In this document: in pieces, positions 43,141 through 50,611 of the stretch | Position numbering within the stretch: position 1 is the first letter of the stretch | Layout of the letters: each line of letters starts with the position of its first letter | Assembly: GCA_963739355.1 (NCBI GenBank) | Contig: CAVUAD010000007.1 | Span: 806,001 to 870,000 of the forward strand | Source: JAWVFM01 sp963739355 | Lineage (GTDB): Bacteria; Actinomycetota; Thermoleophilia; Solirubrobacterales; 70-9 | Reading direction: 5' to 3' | Length of the DNA stretch: 64,000 bases | Notes under the pieces: generated by a model | Database searches by the model: none | What the model was told of the DNA's origin: nothing | Seen by the model: the letters and a program-made list of their open reading frames with translations, nothing else | Made by a program: the position numbers and the translations under genes

Positions 43141-43773
43141 TCACCGCGTCCACCCCTCCGGAAGCGAGCTCGGATCGGTCCGCGCCGCGACGAGCCCGGC
43201 ACGCCAGCCCGGTGCGCGGCCGCCGGGAGGAGGCTCGACTCCGGTCGTCGCAATCCCGCTCGCGGCGATGATCCAGGCGATGACGGCGTTCGAGTTCCAC
43301 ATCTCGCCGGCGCCGAGCTCGTCGCGGCCCCAGGTGAGCGACGGAACCCGCGGGACGACCTCGAGGACACGCCGCGCGACGCTCTCCTCGTCCGAGAGGC
43401 GCTGCGGACTGTTCACCGCTTCGGCGACATCCGGGATGTGGCCCCCGCGCCACACGCGGATCTCGTAACGGAACACGCGAAACCGCCCCGCCCAGCGGCT
43501 GCCGACCGGGCCCTCCGCCACGACTCCGCGATCGCCCCCGCTCAGGTCCGGCTCCGGCGTCTGCTCGATTACGTAGCGCGCGTCCGGCACCTCGACCTGC
43601 AGGGCCGTGTGATAGAGGTCGTAGCGCGGTCGGCCCTCCAGGCGGGCCCTGATCCACTCGTAGACCCGCCCGTTGTACTTGACGAACTGCCCGCCCGCGC
43701 CGAGGGGCAGCCAGTACAGGTCGACGGCGGCGGCGCCGCCCTGCTCGGGATGTGGTCTGTCGTCCGGGCTCAG
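43141..43773 (-). CDS. conserved hypothetical protein with an apparent CTG start
   Basis: The frame codes for about 210 residues. The first ATG/GTG/TTG-type start (43590) would remove a conserved-looking N-terminal 60 residues (VDLYWLPLGAGGQFVKYNGR, YDLYHTALQVEVPDARYVIE). In that frame the only start near the upstream gene is CTG at 43773, overlapping the stop of the GFA gene as CTGA. Later motifs: GVVAEGPVGSRWAGRFRVFR, SLTWGRDELGAGEMWNSNAV, GGRAPGWRAGL. No function known. It is the second CTGA-coupled gene in this window. Confidence 0.7.
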   Translation of the reverse strand: MSPDDRPHPEQGGAAAVDLYWLPLGAGGQFVKYNGRVYEWIRARLEGRPRYDLYHTALQVEVPDARYVIEQTPEPDLSGGDRGVVAEGPVGSRWAGRFRVFRYEIRVWRGGHIPDVAEAVNSPQRLSDEESVARRVLEVVPRVPSLTWGRDELGAGEMWNSNAVIAWIIAASGIATTGVEPPPGGRAPGWRAGLVAARTDPSSLPEGWTR

Positions 43774-44159
43774 GCGGGCGCGTTCTCCGCGTACTGCGGC
43801 GCGTTGTCGCCGATCTCGTGCCAGTTCGCCTTGTAGGCGACCTGCAGGTGGAAGGTCGGGTCCAGGTCGAGCTCGCGCATCAGCCCCGCGGCCACGAAGT
43901 ACTTCTCGCCCAGATCGTCGTAGATGCTCGATCCGCAGTTGCTGCAGAAGTTGCGTGGGGCGAACTCGCTCTCGTACCGCGTGACCATGTCCTCACCCTT
44001 GGTGAACCGGAAGTTCTCCTTGGCGACGACGACGCCCGCGAGGCTCGAGCCGGTCCACCGCTGGCAGCGCGAGCAGTGGCAGTAGCCCAGGGCCTCGGGG
44101 TCCTGGACCTCGTACTCCACGCCCCCGCACAAGCAAGCTCCCTTAAGCGGTTCAGTCAT
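43770..44159 (-). CDS. GFA-family zinc protein (DUF636, glutathione-dependent formaldehyde-activating-like)
   Basis: 129 residues: GACLCGGVEYEVQDPEALGY, CHCSRCQRWTGSSLAGVVVA and FCSNCGSSIY supply the Cys ligands of two zinc sites in the GFA fold. Members include Gfa and CENP-V-like proteins; most have no proven reaction. Divergent from the PHP phosphatase gene; its stop overlaps the CTG-start gene downstream. Confidence 0.9.
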   Translation of the reverse strand: MTEPLKGACLCGGVEYEVQDPEALGYCHCSRCQRWTGSSLAGVVVAKENFRFTKGEDMVTRYESEFAPRNFCSNCGSSIYDDLGEKYFVAAGLMRELDLDPTFHLQVAYKANWHEIGDNAPQYAENAPA

Positions 44160-44270
44160 TGCGAACCCTCCTTGGTTTGGGACTTGTACGACCGGCCACC
44201 CACGCTACCATCGGGAGGTCGCGGGTTCACTTTGATCTTTCCCCGCACTCAGTAGGGTCCCGGCGGATCG

Positions 44271-44999
44271 ATGATCGATCTCCACTGCCACGTGATCCCC
44301 GGCATCGATGACGGAGCGTCGGAGCTCGCGGACAGCATCGGCATGGCGCGTCAGGCGGCCGACGACGGGATCGAGGCGATCTGCGCCACGCCCCACATCC
44401 GCGATGACCACGACGTCCGCATCGAGGAGATCGAGACGCGCGTGCGCGAGCTGGGCAGCGCGATCGAAGGTGAGGGGATCGCGGTCGCCGTGCTCCCCGG
44501 CGGTGAGGTGGCCGAGGCGGTCGCCGAGGGGCTCGACAGCCTGGATCTCCGCCGCGTTGCCCTGGGGTCCGGTCTCTGGATCCTGCTCGAGCCGGCGCCC
44601 GGCCCCCTCTCCGACTCCCTGGAGCGCCGGGTCGAGCACCTCGCCGCGCGCGGTCATCGCTGCCTGATCGCCCACCCGGAGCGCCACCTCGCCGGCGACA
44701 TGGTGCAGCGACTGACGAAGCTCGTTCACCAGGGGGCCCTTATTCAGGCGACGGCCGACTACTTCCTGCGCGAGGAGACGGCTGCGGGGATGCTGGAGTT
44801 GGCGGGGCGAGGCCTGGTGCACGTGCTGGGAAGCGATGCGCACTCCTCGCGATTCGGAAGGCCGGTCCGCCTGGGGCCCGCGCTCGACGCCCTGGCCGCC
44901 GTGGAAACGCTGCGCCCTCACCTGGAGTGGATCGCCCGAGAGGCTCCCGCGGCGATCGTGCGCGGCGATGAGCTCGAGGTGCCGTTCGCGCCTCGCTAG
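44271..44999 (+). CDS. PHP-domain tyrosine-protein phosphatase (CpsB/CapC/YwqE type)
   Basis: 242 residues with the PHP metal ligands: MIDLHCHVIPGIDDGASELA, AICATPHIRDDHD, CLIAHPERH and VHVLGSDAHSSRFGR. This set defines the CpsB/YwqE Mn-dependent phosphatases that act on tyrosine kinases of polysaccharide export. No such kinase is in the window. TAGGGT (44253-44258) with an upstream TTGATC gives a plausible promoter. Confidence 0.88.
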   Translation: MIDLHCHVIPGIDDGASELADSIGMARQAADDGIEAICATPHIRDDHDVRIEEIETRVRELGSAIEGEGIAVAVLPGGEVAEAVAEGLDSLDLRRVALGSGLWILLEPAPGPLSDSLERRVEHLAARGHRCLIAHPERHLAGDMVQRLTKLVHQGALIQATADYFLREETAAGMLELAGRGLVHVLGSDAHSSRFGRPVRLGPALDALAAVETLRPHLEWIAREAPAAIVRGDELEVPFAPR

Positions 45000-45013
45000 C
45001 GCCTCATGCTTCG

Positions 45014-45940
45014 TCAGGCCTGCGCGAGCGAAGTGAGGGTCGTGTGGGGGATCAGGTCCTCGACGGCCTGGTCGGAGCCGCTGCCGAGGCCCCGGCGCAG
45101 GAAGTTGGCGGCTCCGGCGGCCGCTCCCGTGATCAGGGCCCGCTGCCAGTCCGCTCCGGACGCGAGCGCCGCTGCGATCCCGCCCATCATCGTGTCGCCG
45201 CAGCCCTCGGGAAAGCCGCGCTCGAAATGGGGCGGAACCAGCTCCCACGCCTCGTCGCCCCGCAGCACCAGGGCGGGCTCCCCGCCGCGTGTCACGACCA
45301 CCATCTTGGCGCCGGCGTCGAGCAGCTTCTGTCCCGCGGCCCGCAGCTCGGCGGCGGTGGAGACCGGTCCGGAGACGAACTGCGCCAGCTCCCAGTCGTT
45401 CAGCTTCACCAGGTCCGGATTGCCCTCCAGAGCGCTGTCGAGGCGCGGGGAGGAGAGGTCGACGAGCACGGGGGTGCCGTTCAGGCTCACGTCCGTCACC
45501 AGGCTCCGGTAGACGTCAAGCGGCAGTGCATCTCCGGGAAACGGGTTGCAGACCACCAGGACGTTCGAGTCGACCGCCGCCGCACACGTTGTTGAGACCA
45601 GCTCGTCGACCTCGTGGCGGGACGGCGGGGGGCTGAGCGACTGGGTCACGAGCCGCCGTTCCGGGCCGCGGTGGTCCTGCACGTAGCAGCCGCTGTCACC
45701 CGCGGTCTTCACCGGTCTGGTCTCCGTCGTCAGACGGCCGAGAAGCGGGCCAAGCACTTCGCCCGTCTCGCCGCCAAGCATGGCGCAGAGCACGGGCTCG
45801 GCTCCCAGCTCAGCCGCCATCCGGGCAACCCACACCCCCTGGCCGGCGGCGTGCAGGTGAATCTCGTCCTCACCGGCCCCGCGATTCTCGATCGTGATCG
45901 AGAGCAGCGGCTGAGGAGCGAAGATGGCGACCCGTCGCAC
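45014..45940 (-). CDS. PfkB-family carbohydrate kinase (1-phosphofructokinase-like)
   Basis: 308 residues from GTG 45940. IENRGAGEDEIHLHAAGQGV and VWVARMAAELGAEPVLCAML are the N-terminal sugar-binding region; LVKLNDWELAQFVSGPVSTA; FPEGCGDTMMGGIAAALASG is the PfkB signature-2 with the catalytic Asp in GCGD (usually GAGD). It phosphorylates a sugar or sugar phosphate; the substrate is not clear. The open frame reaches 45991 but the extra residues are not family-like. Confidence 0.82.
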   Translation of the reverse strand: MRRVAIFAPQPLLSITIENRGAGEDEIHLHAAGQGVWVARMAAELGAEPVLCAMLGGETGEVLGPLLGRLTTETRPVKTAGDSGCYVQDHRGPERRLVTQSLSPPPSRHEVDELVSTTCAAAVDSNVLVVCNPFPGDALPLDVYRSLVTDVSLNGTPVLVDLSSPRLDSALEGNPDLVKLNDWELAQFVSGPVSTAAELRAAGQKLLDAGAKMVVVTRGGEPALVLRGDEAWELVPPHFERGFPEGCGDTMMGGIAAALASGADWQRALITGAAAGAANFLRRGLGSGSDQAVEDLIPHTTLTSLAQA

Positions 45941-46011
45941 GCTCGTGATGCTATGGCTCCGATCGTCACGCGCGTGGCCGGGCGCCCGCATGGCGGCCGG
46001 CAGCCCGCTGA

Positions 46012-46413
46012 TCAGCCCTTCAGTCCGGCGGCTGCGAGTGCTTCTTCGCGGTCGGAGTACATGTCCATGCGGGTCTGCTTGCCGTCCCGCACCGTCCAGA
46101 CCTGCGCGAAGGACATCTCGACGGGCATTCCCGCCGCCTTCGAGCGCCCTCGCTGGTGCACGAGGGCGACGACCGTGTCTCCCCGGTCAAGGAGCTGTTC
46201 GACCTCCAGCTCCCAGTCATCCCAGGCGCTCACCCAGGTCTCGAGGAACGTCCGCGCCCCGTCGACGCCCGCGTAGGTCTGCTGCTCGACCCAGCCGTGG
46301 AAGTTCGACATGTCCCACACGAATTCGGGCGAGGAGATGTCCGGATCCGGCTCCCCCGTGGCCGCAAACCGCTCGTAGCCAAAGCGGACGATCTCGACGT
46401 TCTCCCGGGACAT
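46012..46413 (-). CDS. SnoaL/NTF2-like polyketide-cyclase-fold protein
   Basis: 133 residues starting MSRENVEIVRFGYERFAATG, a very common NTF2-like opening. Residues 30-60 (EFVWDMSNFHGWVEQQTYAG) and the strands LEVEQLLDRGDTVVALVHQR and FAQVWTVRDGKQTRMDMY complete the cone fold. Ligand unknown. The open frame extends to 46725, but that part is antisense to another gene. It lies 14 bases downstream of the exported protein gene on the same strand. Confidence 0.82.
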   Translation of the reverse strand: MSRENVEIVRFGYERFAATGEPDPDISSPEFVWDMSNFHGWVEQQTYAGVDGARTFLETWVSAWDDWELEVEQLLDRGDTVVALVHQRGRSKAAGMPVEMSFAQVWTVRDGKQTRMDMYSDREEALAAAGLKG

Positions 46414-46427
46414 CTGCGGCCTCAGTC

Positions 46428-47012
46428 TTAGCCGGGCTGAGCCGACTGCACGGTGAAGCGACAGATCTGGCCCGCGGGACCGCCGAGGGCGCCGGAGAGA
46501 TCGAGCACGGCGAGCCGGCCGGAATAGGAGCTGACCTCGATGGCCGCCGGGAAGATTCCGGAGTCGGCAAAAATCGAGAGCTGTGGTGGCGGCGTGGCCG
46601 TGCCGTGAGGGCCGGCGGTCGCGGACGTGCTGTTGTTGAACCCTTCGTACGTCAGGCGCTCTGGCGAGTTGGTGGTGTTCTTCCAGTTGAGCGCTGTGCT
46701 CACCAAACCCGGTGAGATCTGGCACTCGCCGACCTCTACGGAGAGGGTGCCGACGCCCGGGACTCGCATGAGCGTGAAGGCGTTCCCGTTGTTGCTGGGG
46801 ATGTCAACCTGGCGCTGGACGAGCCGTCCCGGCCCCCGCACGAAGGGGTTCGCGAGATCCGCGTCCCTTACCTGTCCGTTCACGATGTTCTTCGACTTCA
46901 CGCTGTTCTTCGGCAGATGAAATGCGGCGTATGCGCCTCCGCCAAGCGCGACGAACAGGGCCACGGTCGCGATGACGTTCGCGTAGGTCAACTTGGTTCG
47001 CACTTGCCTCAA
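46428..47012 (-). CDS. exported hypothetical protein with 'LTYANV' leader
   Basis: 194 residues. LTYANVIATVALFVALGGG then AYAAFHLPKNSVKSKNIVNG and QVRDADL is the N-terminal pattern of a large family of exported proteins in Thermoleophilia: a membrane span, then a short repeat-like KNxVxxKxIxNGxV segment, then a variable beta-rich domain. Function unknown; probably cell-surface. A related gene is at 53255 and a fragment at 47148. Confidence 0.8.
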   Translation of the reverse strand: MRQVRTKLTYANVIATVALFVALGGGAYAAFHLPKNSVKSKNIVNGQVRDADLANPFVRGPGRLVQRQVDIPSNNGNAFTLMRVPGVGTLSVEVGECQISPGLVSTALNWKNTTNSPERLTYEGFNNSTSATAGPHGTATPPPQLSIFADSGIFPAAIEVSSYSGRLAVLDLSGALGGPAGQICRFTVQSAQPG

Positions 47013-47147
47013 GATTCGCTCTCTCCCTCACGCGATGATGGCACCAGCAGGCCAACACTAGCGCGGACCCTCAGCGGCGCCACCGGGACCCCTCGAGAGA
47101 TCGCGGCCGCCGCGGGCCTCGCCGGTGCGAAGGTGGCACCGGCGGCC

Positions 47148-47196
47148 AACTCAGGAAGCTCGCCGGAGTACCTCTCGCTCGACGGCACTCTCGCGC
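47148..47196 (+). pseudogene. remnant C-terminus of an exported protein like the one at 53255
   Basis: Reads SGSSPEYLSLDGTLAP; the 53255 protein ends with GEFPTEYLSLDGISFRAG, and the DNA GAGTACCTCTCGCTCGACGG is identical in both. No start or upstream body is recognisable here. Both sequences lie immediately left of a tRNA-half repeat. Confidence 0.55.
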
Positions 47197-47205
47197 CGGC
47201 TCTGA

Positions 47206-47248
47206 GATGCCGGAGGAGGGACTCGAGCCCCGACCCGCGGATTATGAT
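47206..47248 (-). repeat. partial tRNA-Met(CAT) copy A: 3' half from anticodon to acceptor end
   Basis: GATGCCGGAGGAGGGACTCG onward to GCGGATTATGAT matches the 3' half of the intact tRNA at 54310-54383 with few changes (for example CGAGCCCC for CGAACCCC). It breaks off just past the anticodon, with no D arm or 5' acceptor strand. Best read as an attachment-site scar of an element that targeted this tRNA. Confidence 0.85.
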
Positions 47249-47345
47249 CGGGGACACGCAGGGTGATCAGGGGTCGGAAGGACACTCTCAGGCACTGGAA
47301 GGTGACCTGAGTTCGGGCGAAAGTCCTGAGTTGGGTGCGCGCCGG
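47242..47345 (-). pseudogene. decayed C-terminal coding tail abutting tRNA-half A
   Basis: On the minus strand the frame reads HPTQDFRPNSGHLPVPESV, LPTPDHPACPRS and stops at TAA inside the tRNA anticodon region. The same tail occurs at 48753-48863 (TQHFRLNSGDLVVPESLL, QTPENPACPRS, same TAA). A gene ending exactly at a tRNA attachment core is usually an integrase; that identity is inference, and the rest of the gene is gone. Confidence 0.55.
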
Positions 47346-47417
47346 AGGCGGAAACGGAAGGCGCGCGGCCAGTTGCCTTAGAACAAAAGCATCCTAGTAT
47401 GGTGTTATAGTATCGTC

Positions 47418-47744
47418 GTGAGTTGGGAAGTCGAGACCACTGCCGAGTTCGACGCCTGGTTCGCCGGGCTGGACGCTCCTGTTCAGGACTCTGTCCTTGC
47501 GGCAATCGCGGCGCTCGAAGAGGTTGGGCCGACGCTTGGCCGTCCGCTGGTCGACTCGGTTGCAGGTTCGCGGCACTCCAACTTGAAAGAGTTGCGCGTC
47601 CGCAAGACCGTTCGCATCCTGTTTGCCTTCAACCGGCGCCAGCGCCCTGTCCTGCTGATCGGCGGCGACAAGGCCGGCAGAACGAAGCGGTGGTACGCGC
47701 GGGCGATCCACGATGCGGACAGGCTTTTCGACGACCTTCAGTGA
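47418..47744 (+). CDS. RelE/HigB-type toxin (phage-derived Gp49-like)
   Basis: 108 residues: SWEVETTAEFDAWFAGLDAP, LGRPLVDSVAGSRHSNLKEL, LRVRKTVRILFAFNRRQRPV, LLIGGDKAGRTKRWYARAIH fit the Gp49/HigB mRNA-interferase family. Expected to cut mRNA at the ribosome and to be neutralised by the XRE protein 41 bases downstream. TAGTAT/TATAGT lies 4-6 bases before the GTG, so it may be translated from a leaderless message. It lies inside the segment bounded by tRNA-half copies A and B. Confidence 0.88.
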   Translation: MSWEVETTAEFDAWFAGLDAPVQDSVLAAIAALEEVGPTLGRPLVDSVAGSRHSNLKELRVRKTVRILFAFNRRQRPVLLIGGDKAGRTKRWYARAIHDADRLFDDLQ

Positions 47745-47785
47745 TTACGCAGACAATCAAGATCCCAATTAGCGGGGAGTAGCCG

Positions 47786-48136
47786 ATGGCAAGCACGAAA
47801 AGCTTTCGCGAGCAGCGGAAGACGATCCTTAAGGACCCGGACCGCCGGGCGAATGTCGAGCGCCAGAAGGCGCTGATGCTCGGCGCGGCGCGGCTCTCTG
47901 AGCTCCGGAAGGAACGCGGCCTTTCGCAGACCGAGCTCGCGGCGCGCCTCGGCGTAACCCAGAAGCGAGTCTCGGCAATCGAGCGCGCCGAAGACCTGAA
48001 CCTCTCAACGCTCGAGCGCTACGTGGCGGCGCTCGGAGGCCGCCTACATGCCGGCATAGAGTTCGACGACGAGACGGTCACGCTCATCCCGGACCCGCCG
48101 CGTCGGAGCGGGCGCGGCCGGAAGGTGCCCGCTTAG
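47786..48136 (+). CDS. XRE-family antitoxin (HigA-like)
   Basis: 116 residues. A Lys/Arg-rich N-terminal helix (SFREQRKTILKDPDRRANVE) is followed by a helix-turn-helix (LSELRKERGLSQTELAARLG, VTQKRVSAIERAEDLNLSTL) and a short C-terminal strand region (RLHAGIEFDDETVTLI). GCGGGGAG precedes the ATG. Gene order toxin then antitoxin is that of HigBA modules, with the antitoxin repressing the operon. Confidence 0.88.
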   Translation: MASTKSFREQRKTILKDPDRRANVERQKALMLGAARLSELRKERGLSQTELAARLGVTQKRVSAIERAEDLNLSTLERYVAALGGRLHAGIEFDDETVTLIPDPPRRSGRGRKVPA

Positions 48137-48182
48137 CCCAAGGCGCAAGCCGGCGCGCGCTTCACGGCCGGCGCGCGAGTGG

Positions 48183-48533
48183 TCAGCCCCAGAAGATGCC
48201 GGTCGGATCCGTGTCGAGCTCACGTAGTAGCGGCGTCAGATCTGGCGTCGGGCCGACGAACGGATAGTCGAGCCGCCGGTCGTTTCGGTCTCGCGAGTAG
48301 AGCCTCCAGAGCCGAGTTGCCGGGTCCCACTCGAAGCTGCAGATCCGCATCGAGGTCCAGTCCGGCCCGAGATCCTCGCTCCACGGTGGACGACACTCGT
48401 AGATCGTGATTGCTCGCCCGCGGACCCTGTACTCGATCCGAATCTCATCGTCGCGCTCTGACGGGACCTTGGTGGCGCAGTAAGTCGCCACCAGGGCGAT
48501 TGCCTTCTCCGGGATGTCCGTTGGTAAAGCCAT
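48183..48533 (-). CDS. DUF3024 family protein
   Basis: 116 residues from ATG 48533: MALPTDIPEKAIALVATYCA, EIRIEYRVRGRAITIYECRP, PWSEDLGPDWTSMRICSFEW, LWRLYSRDRNDRRLDYPFVG, and the ending LLRELDTDPTGIFWG are the DUF3024 pattern, a small family often carried on mobile elements with no known function. Convergent with the toxin-antitoxin pair. Confidence 0.85.
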   Translation of the reverse strand: MALPTDIPEKAIALVATYCATKVPSERDDEIRIEYRVRGRAITIYECRPPWSEDLGPDWTSMRICSFEWDPATRLWRLYSRDRNDRRLDYPFVGPTPDLTPLLRELDTDPTGIFWG

Positions 48534-48716
48534 GCGGCCGACGACCCTAGCGGTGAGATGTCCCCATGAGCCGGTCAACCGACCGCGTGGCGGGATCCGC
48601 GTGTCGCGATTAGCTCATTTGCAGGCCGTTCTCACATCGTCGAACACGCGGATTTTCTCCCCGATGCCGCAGCTCGACTTCCGTGATGCGTAAAACCGGC
48701 GCTTTGCAGGGGAGAT

Positions 48717-48759
48717 ATGCCGGAGGCAGGACTCGAACCTGCGACACGCGGATTATGAT
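48717..48759 (-). repeat. partial tRNA-Met(CAT) copy B: 3' half
   Basis: ATGCCGGAGGCAGGACTCGA to GCGGATTATGAT, matching the intact tRNA's acceptor, T arm and anticodon side with a few substitutions (GCAGG for GGAGG). No 5' half. It marks the right end of the toxin-antitoxin/DUF3024 segment and the left end of the MMPL segment. Confidence 0.85.
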
Positions 48760-48863
48760 CGAGGGCAGGCGGGGTTCTCTGGGGTCTGAAGGAGGCTCTC
48801 AGGCACGACAAGGTCACCTGAGTTCAGCCGAAAGTGCTGAGTTCGGTGCACGGTTGGGTGCAC
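48753..48863 (-). pseudogene. decayed C-terminal coding tail abutting tRNA-half B
   Basis: Minus-strand frame VHPTVHRTQHFRLNSG..., LVVPESLLQTPENPACPRS, stop TAA within the tRNA core. It shares the pattern TQxFRxNSG(D/H)LxVPES with the tail at copy A, and further upstream both have SAS(A)xxHPT. Probable 3' end of a lost integrase gene; no catalytic residues remain to prove it. Confidence 0.55.
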
Positions 48864-49155
48864 GCCGGCGGCGGAAGCGGAAGCGGCGGAAGGCCTCGGA
48901 ATAGTTGCTTAGCCTGCTCCTTTCACGCGGAAGCGACAGCCTGGCCTGGTGACGCGAGGACTTTCGGTACGCATGGGACGTCATGACGGCGCAGAAGCCG
49001 GAGCTGGGCCGAGACCTGGCGGACCGATCGCATCCGAAGTCGCGCGCCCGATCCTTTCGACGATTTGGGGGGTCATCGGCTCCAGACACGATTTGGCATC
49101 CGACGACGGCCCTTGCGATCTCTGATCCCCTGTCACAGACGACGAAAGACCGACG

Positions 49156-49815
49156 ATGACCGAACAAACGAAGGAAACGAGAAGGAAGGGGCCGCCTCGG
49201 AGCGTCCAAGTGCCGTCCCATCGGCCGGCAGCAACGCGGAGCATCACGCAGGCTTTGCATGATCTCGCCGGTCCAGCCTCACAGGAGCGAGTGGCCGGCA
49301 AGCTCGGCGTTGCCCCGGCGGGCCGCTTCCTGAGCAAGCTTGCCTCCGCGAAGCTCTACGGCTTCATCGAAAAGAGGGAAGGCAAGCTCGTGGTTACGCC
49401 GCGCGGTGAGGAGCTGCTTTCGTCGGACCAGGCCGGCCAGCGCAAGGCGACCCGCGAGGGCGTCATGAGCACTGGATTTGCCCCCGTCCTTATGAGCTTG
49501 ATGGGCCGCACCGCCGAGAAGGACGCCGTGGTTGCCCGCCTGGCTGAGGACCTCGGCTTGGATGACGAGGCTGCCGCTGATAGGGCGTCGACTCTGCTCA
49601 ACGCTTCTGAGGACGCCGAGCTGGTGAGTGACGGCCGTTTCGACGTGGCTGCGATTGAAGACACGGCCAGCGTGGTCGGCGAGGTGGAGATCGCCACGGC
49701 CGAAGGGGAAAAGTCGAAGTGCTCGTCCGCTCCCACTGGGACCGCCAAGAAAGAAAGTGGCGCCCGAAAAGCGGGAGGTGAAGGAGTCGCGGCAAGACGT
49801 GCCTGCGTTCTCTGA
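49156..49815 (+). CDS. putative winged-helix protein, C-terminus possibly frameshifted
   Basis: 219 residues. Residues 25-85 look like a winged helix (RSITQALHDLAGPASQERVA, KLGVAPAGRFLSKLASAKLY, GFIEKREGKLVVTPRGEELL); residues 95-165 are helical (ADRASTLLNASEDAELVSDG). From about residue 180 the product becomes low-complexity, while the next frame carries a good coding stretch (VNVEIKIDANAMSPEQVGAT) ending at 49981, so a frameshift around 49700-49800 may separate parts of one gene. Family unknown; possibly a defence or element-borne regulator. Confidence 0.6.
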   Translation: MTEQTKETRRKGPPRSVQVPSHRPAATRSITQALHDLAGPASQERVAGKLGVAPAGRFLSKLASAKLYGFIEKREGKLVVTPRGEELLSSDQAGQRKATREGVMSTGFAPVLMSLMGRTAEKDAVVARLAEDLGLDDEAAADRASTLLNASEDAELVSDGRFDVAAIEDTASVVGEVEIATAEGEKSKCSSAPTGTAKKESGARKAGGEGVAARRACVL

Positions 49816-49819
49816 CCCG

Positions 49820-49981
49820 ATGGACCCTTCACCATCCTCGGCGGTTTCGGTCAACGTCGAGATCAAGATCGACGCCAACGCGATGTCGCCGGAGCAGGTA
49901 GGAGCCACCCTGCGCGAGACTCTGGCCGCTTTGGAAGGCTCGGAGAAACCGGACGTGTCGGTCTCGACCGAGACCTCCTAG
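49820..49981 (+). CDS. 53-residue ORF, possibly the displaced C-terminus of the winged-helix gene
   Basis: Reads MDPSPSSAVSVNVEIKIDAN, AMSPEQVGATLRETLAALEG, then a Ser/Thr-rich end. The composition is that of a genuine strand-helix segment. It either starts at the ATG here or is joined to the preceding gene by a lost frameshift. Confidence 0.4.
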   Translation: MDPSPSSAVSVNVEIKIDANAMSPEQVGATLRETLAALEGSEKPDVSVSTETS

Positions 49982-50145
49982 GGGCTCGTCAGGAGGGTGT
50001 CGCCGGCGCGATCCGCGATCTCATCGCCGGCCAGGCATCGGCCGCAGCGCTCCTCGTCAAGCTCGGCCTAGTTGAAGACGATCAGCCGACGCCGGAGGCT
50101 CACGCTCTTTATGAGGCTGCATTCGTCTTCCCGGATTCGGCCTGA
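49981..50145 (+). pseudogene. coding remnant without a start
   Basis: Frame LGARQEGVAGAIRDLIAGQA, SAAALLVKLGLVEDDQPTPE, AHALYEAAFVFPDSA then stop. It has no start codon and begins at a stop of another frame. It looks like a small helical domain (LLVKLGLVE then PTPEAHALYE) similar in style to the winged helix upstream. Likely part of the same decayed locus. Confidence 0.4.
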
Positions 50146-50341
50146 CGAGGAGCCTCCTGTCCGCGTCATTGAGCGCGACCGGCCGTACTCAAACGTGATG
50201 CATCTGCGTCAGACAATTCGTTCGTGTTCCGGGTTCATTCACTGGGCGGAGCCGCACCTGCCGCGTAAGGTCCTGGAAGTGCTGGTGGTCGAGGCCGACA
50301 AAGACCGGATCTCGGAGAGCGTCATGCCACGCGGACAGTAG
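50072..50341 (+). pseudogene. truncated PLD-like fragment
   Basis: 89-codon frame. Residues 25-80 (VRVIERDRPYSNVMHLRQTI, RSCSGFIHWAEPHLPRKVLE, VLVVEADKDRISE) resemble the N-terminal part of phospholipase-D-fold proteins that follow a winged helix in some element-borne genes. It then stops, with no HKD motif. The first 20 residues are probably not native. Identification is weak. Confidence 0.4.
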
Positions 50342-50412
50342 GGCGGCCGCAGACGGGTTGCCAGTCGAGCCGGCCGATCATTCGTTTCATCGCCTCGCGG
50401 TCAGCAGCGCAC

Positions 50413-50601
50413 GTGATCAGGACTAGACTCGCCTTCGTGGGGAGGTTGCCTTGGATTCGTCAGCTCCGGGTGGCTCCGGGACGCCCGGGGCATGCCCAAC
50501 GGCTCACCATCGCCGGGTCAGCAGGCACCCGCTGCGTCGCCGTGCGTGCCGTCGACGACGCCGGCAACATCTCCGCGCTGAGCTCGGCGCGGATCGGGTA
50601 G
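50413..50601 (+). pseudogene. possible fibronectin-III-like C-terminal remnant
   Basis: The end of this 62-codon frame, LTIAGSAGTRCVAVRAVDDA then GNISALSSARIG, is the usual last strand pair of an Fn3-like domain of a secreted protein. The upstream residues are not recognisable. Between 50342 and 50412 I see nothing. Confidence 0.35.
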
Positions 50602-50611
50602 AAGCCAGACG

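Noticed and set aside
48683..48904. ORF reading GRTRTCDTRIMI
   Set aside because: It is the translation of the complement of a tRNA 3' half, a frequent false gene call.
48814..49260. 148-codon minus-strand ORF ending in an Arg-rich tail
   Set aside because: Runs through copy-B flank and the promoter of the winged-helix gene; composition not protein-like.
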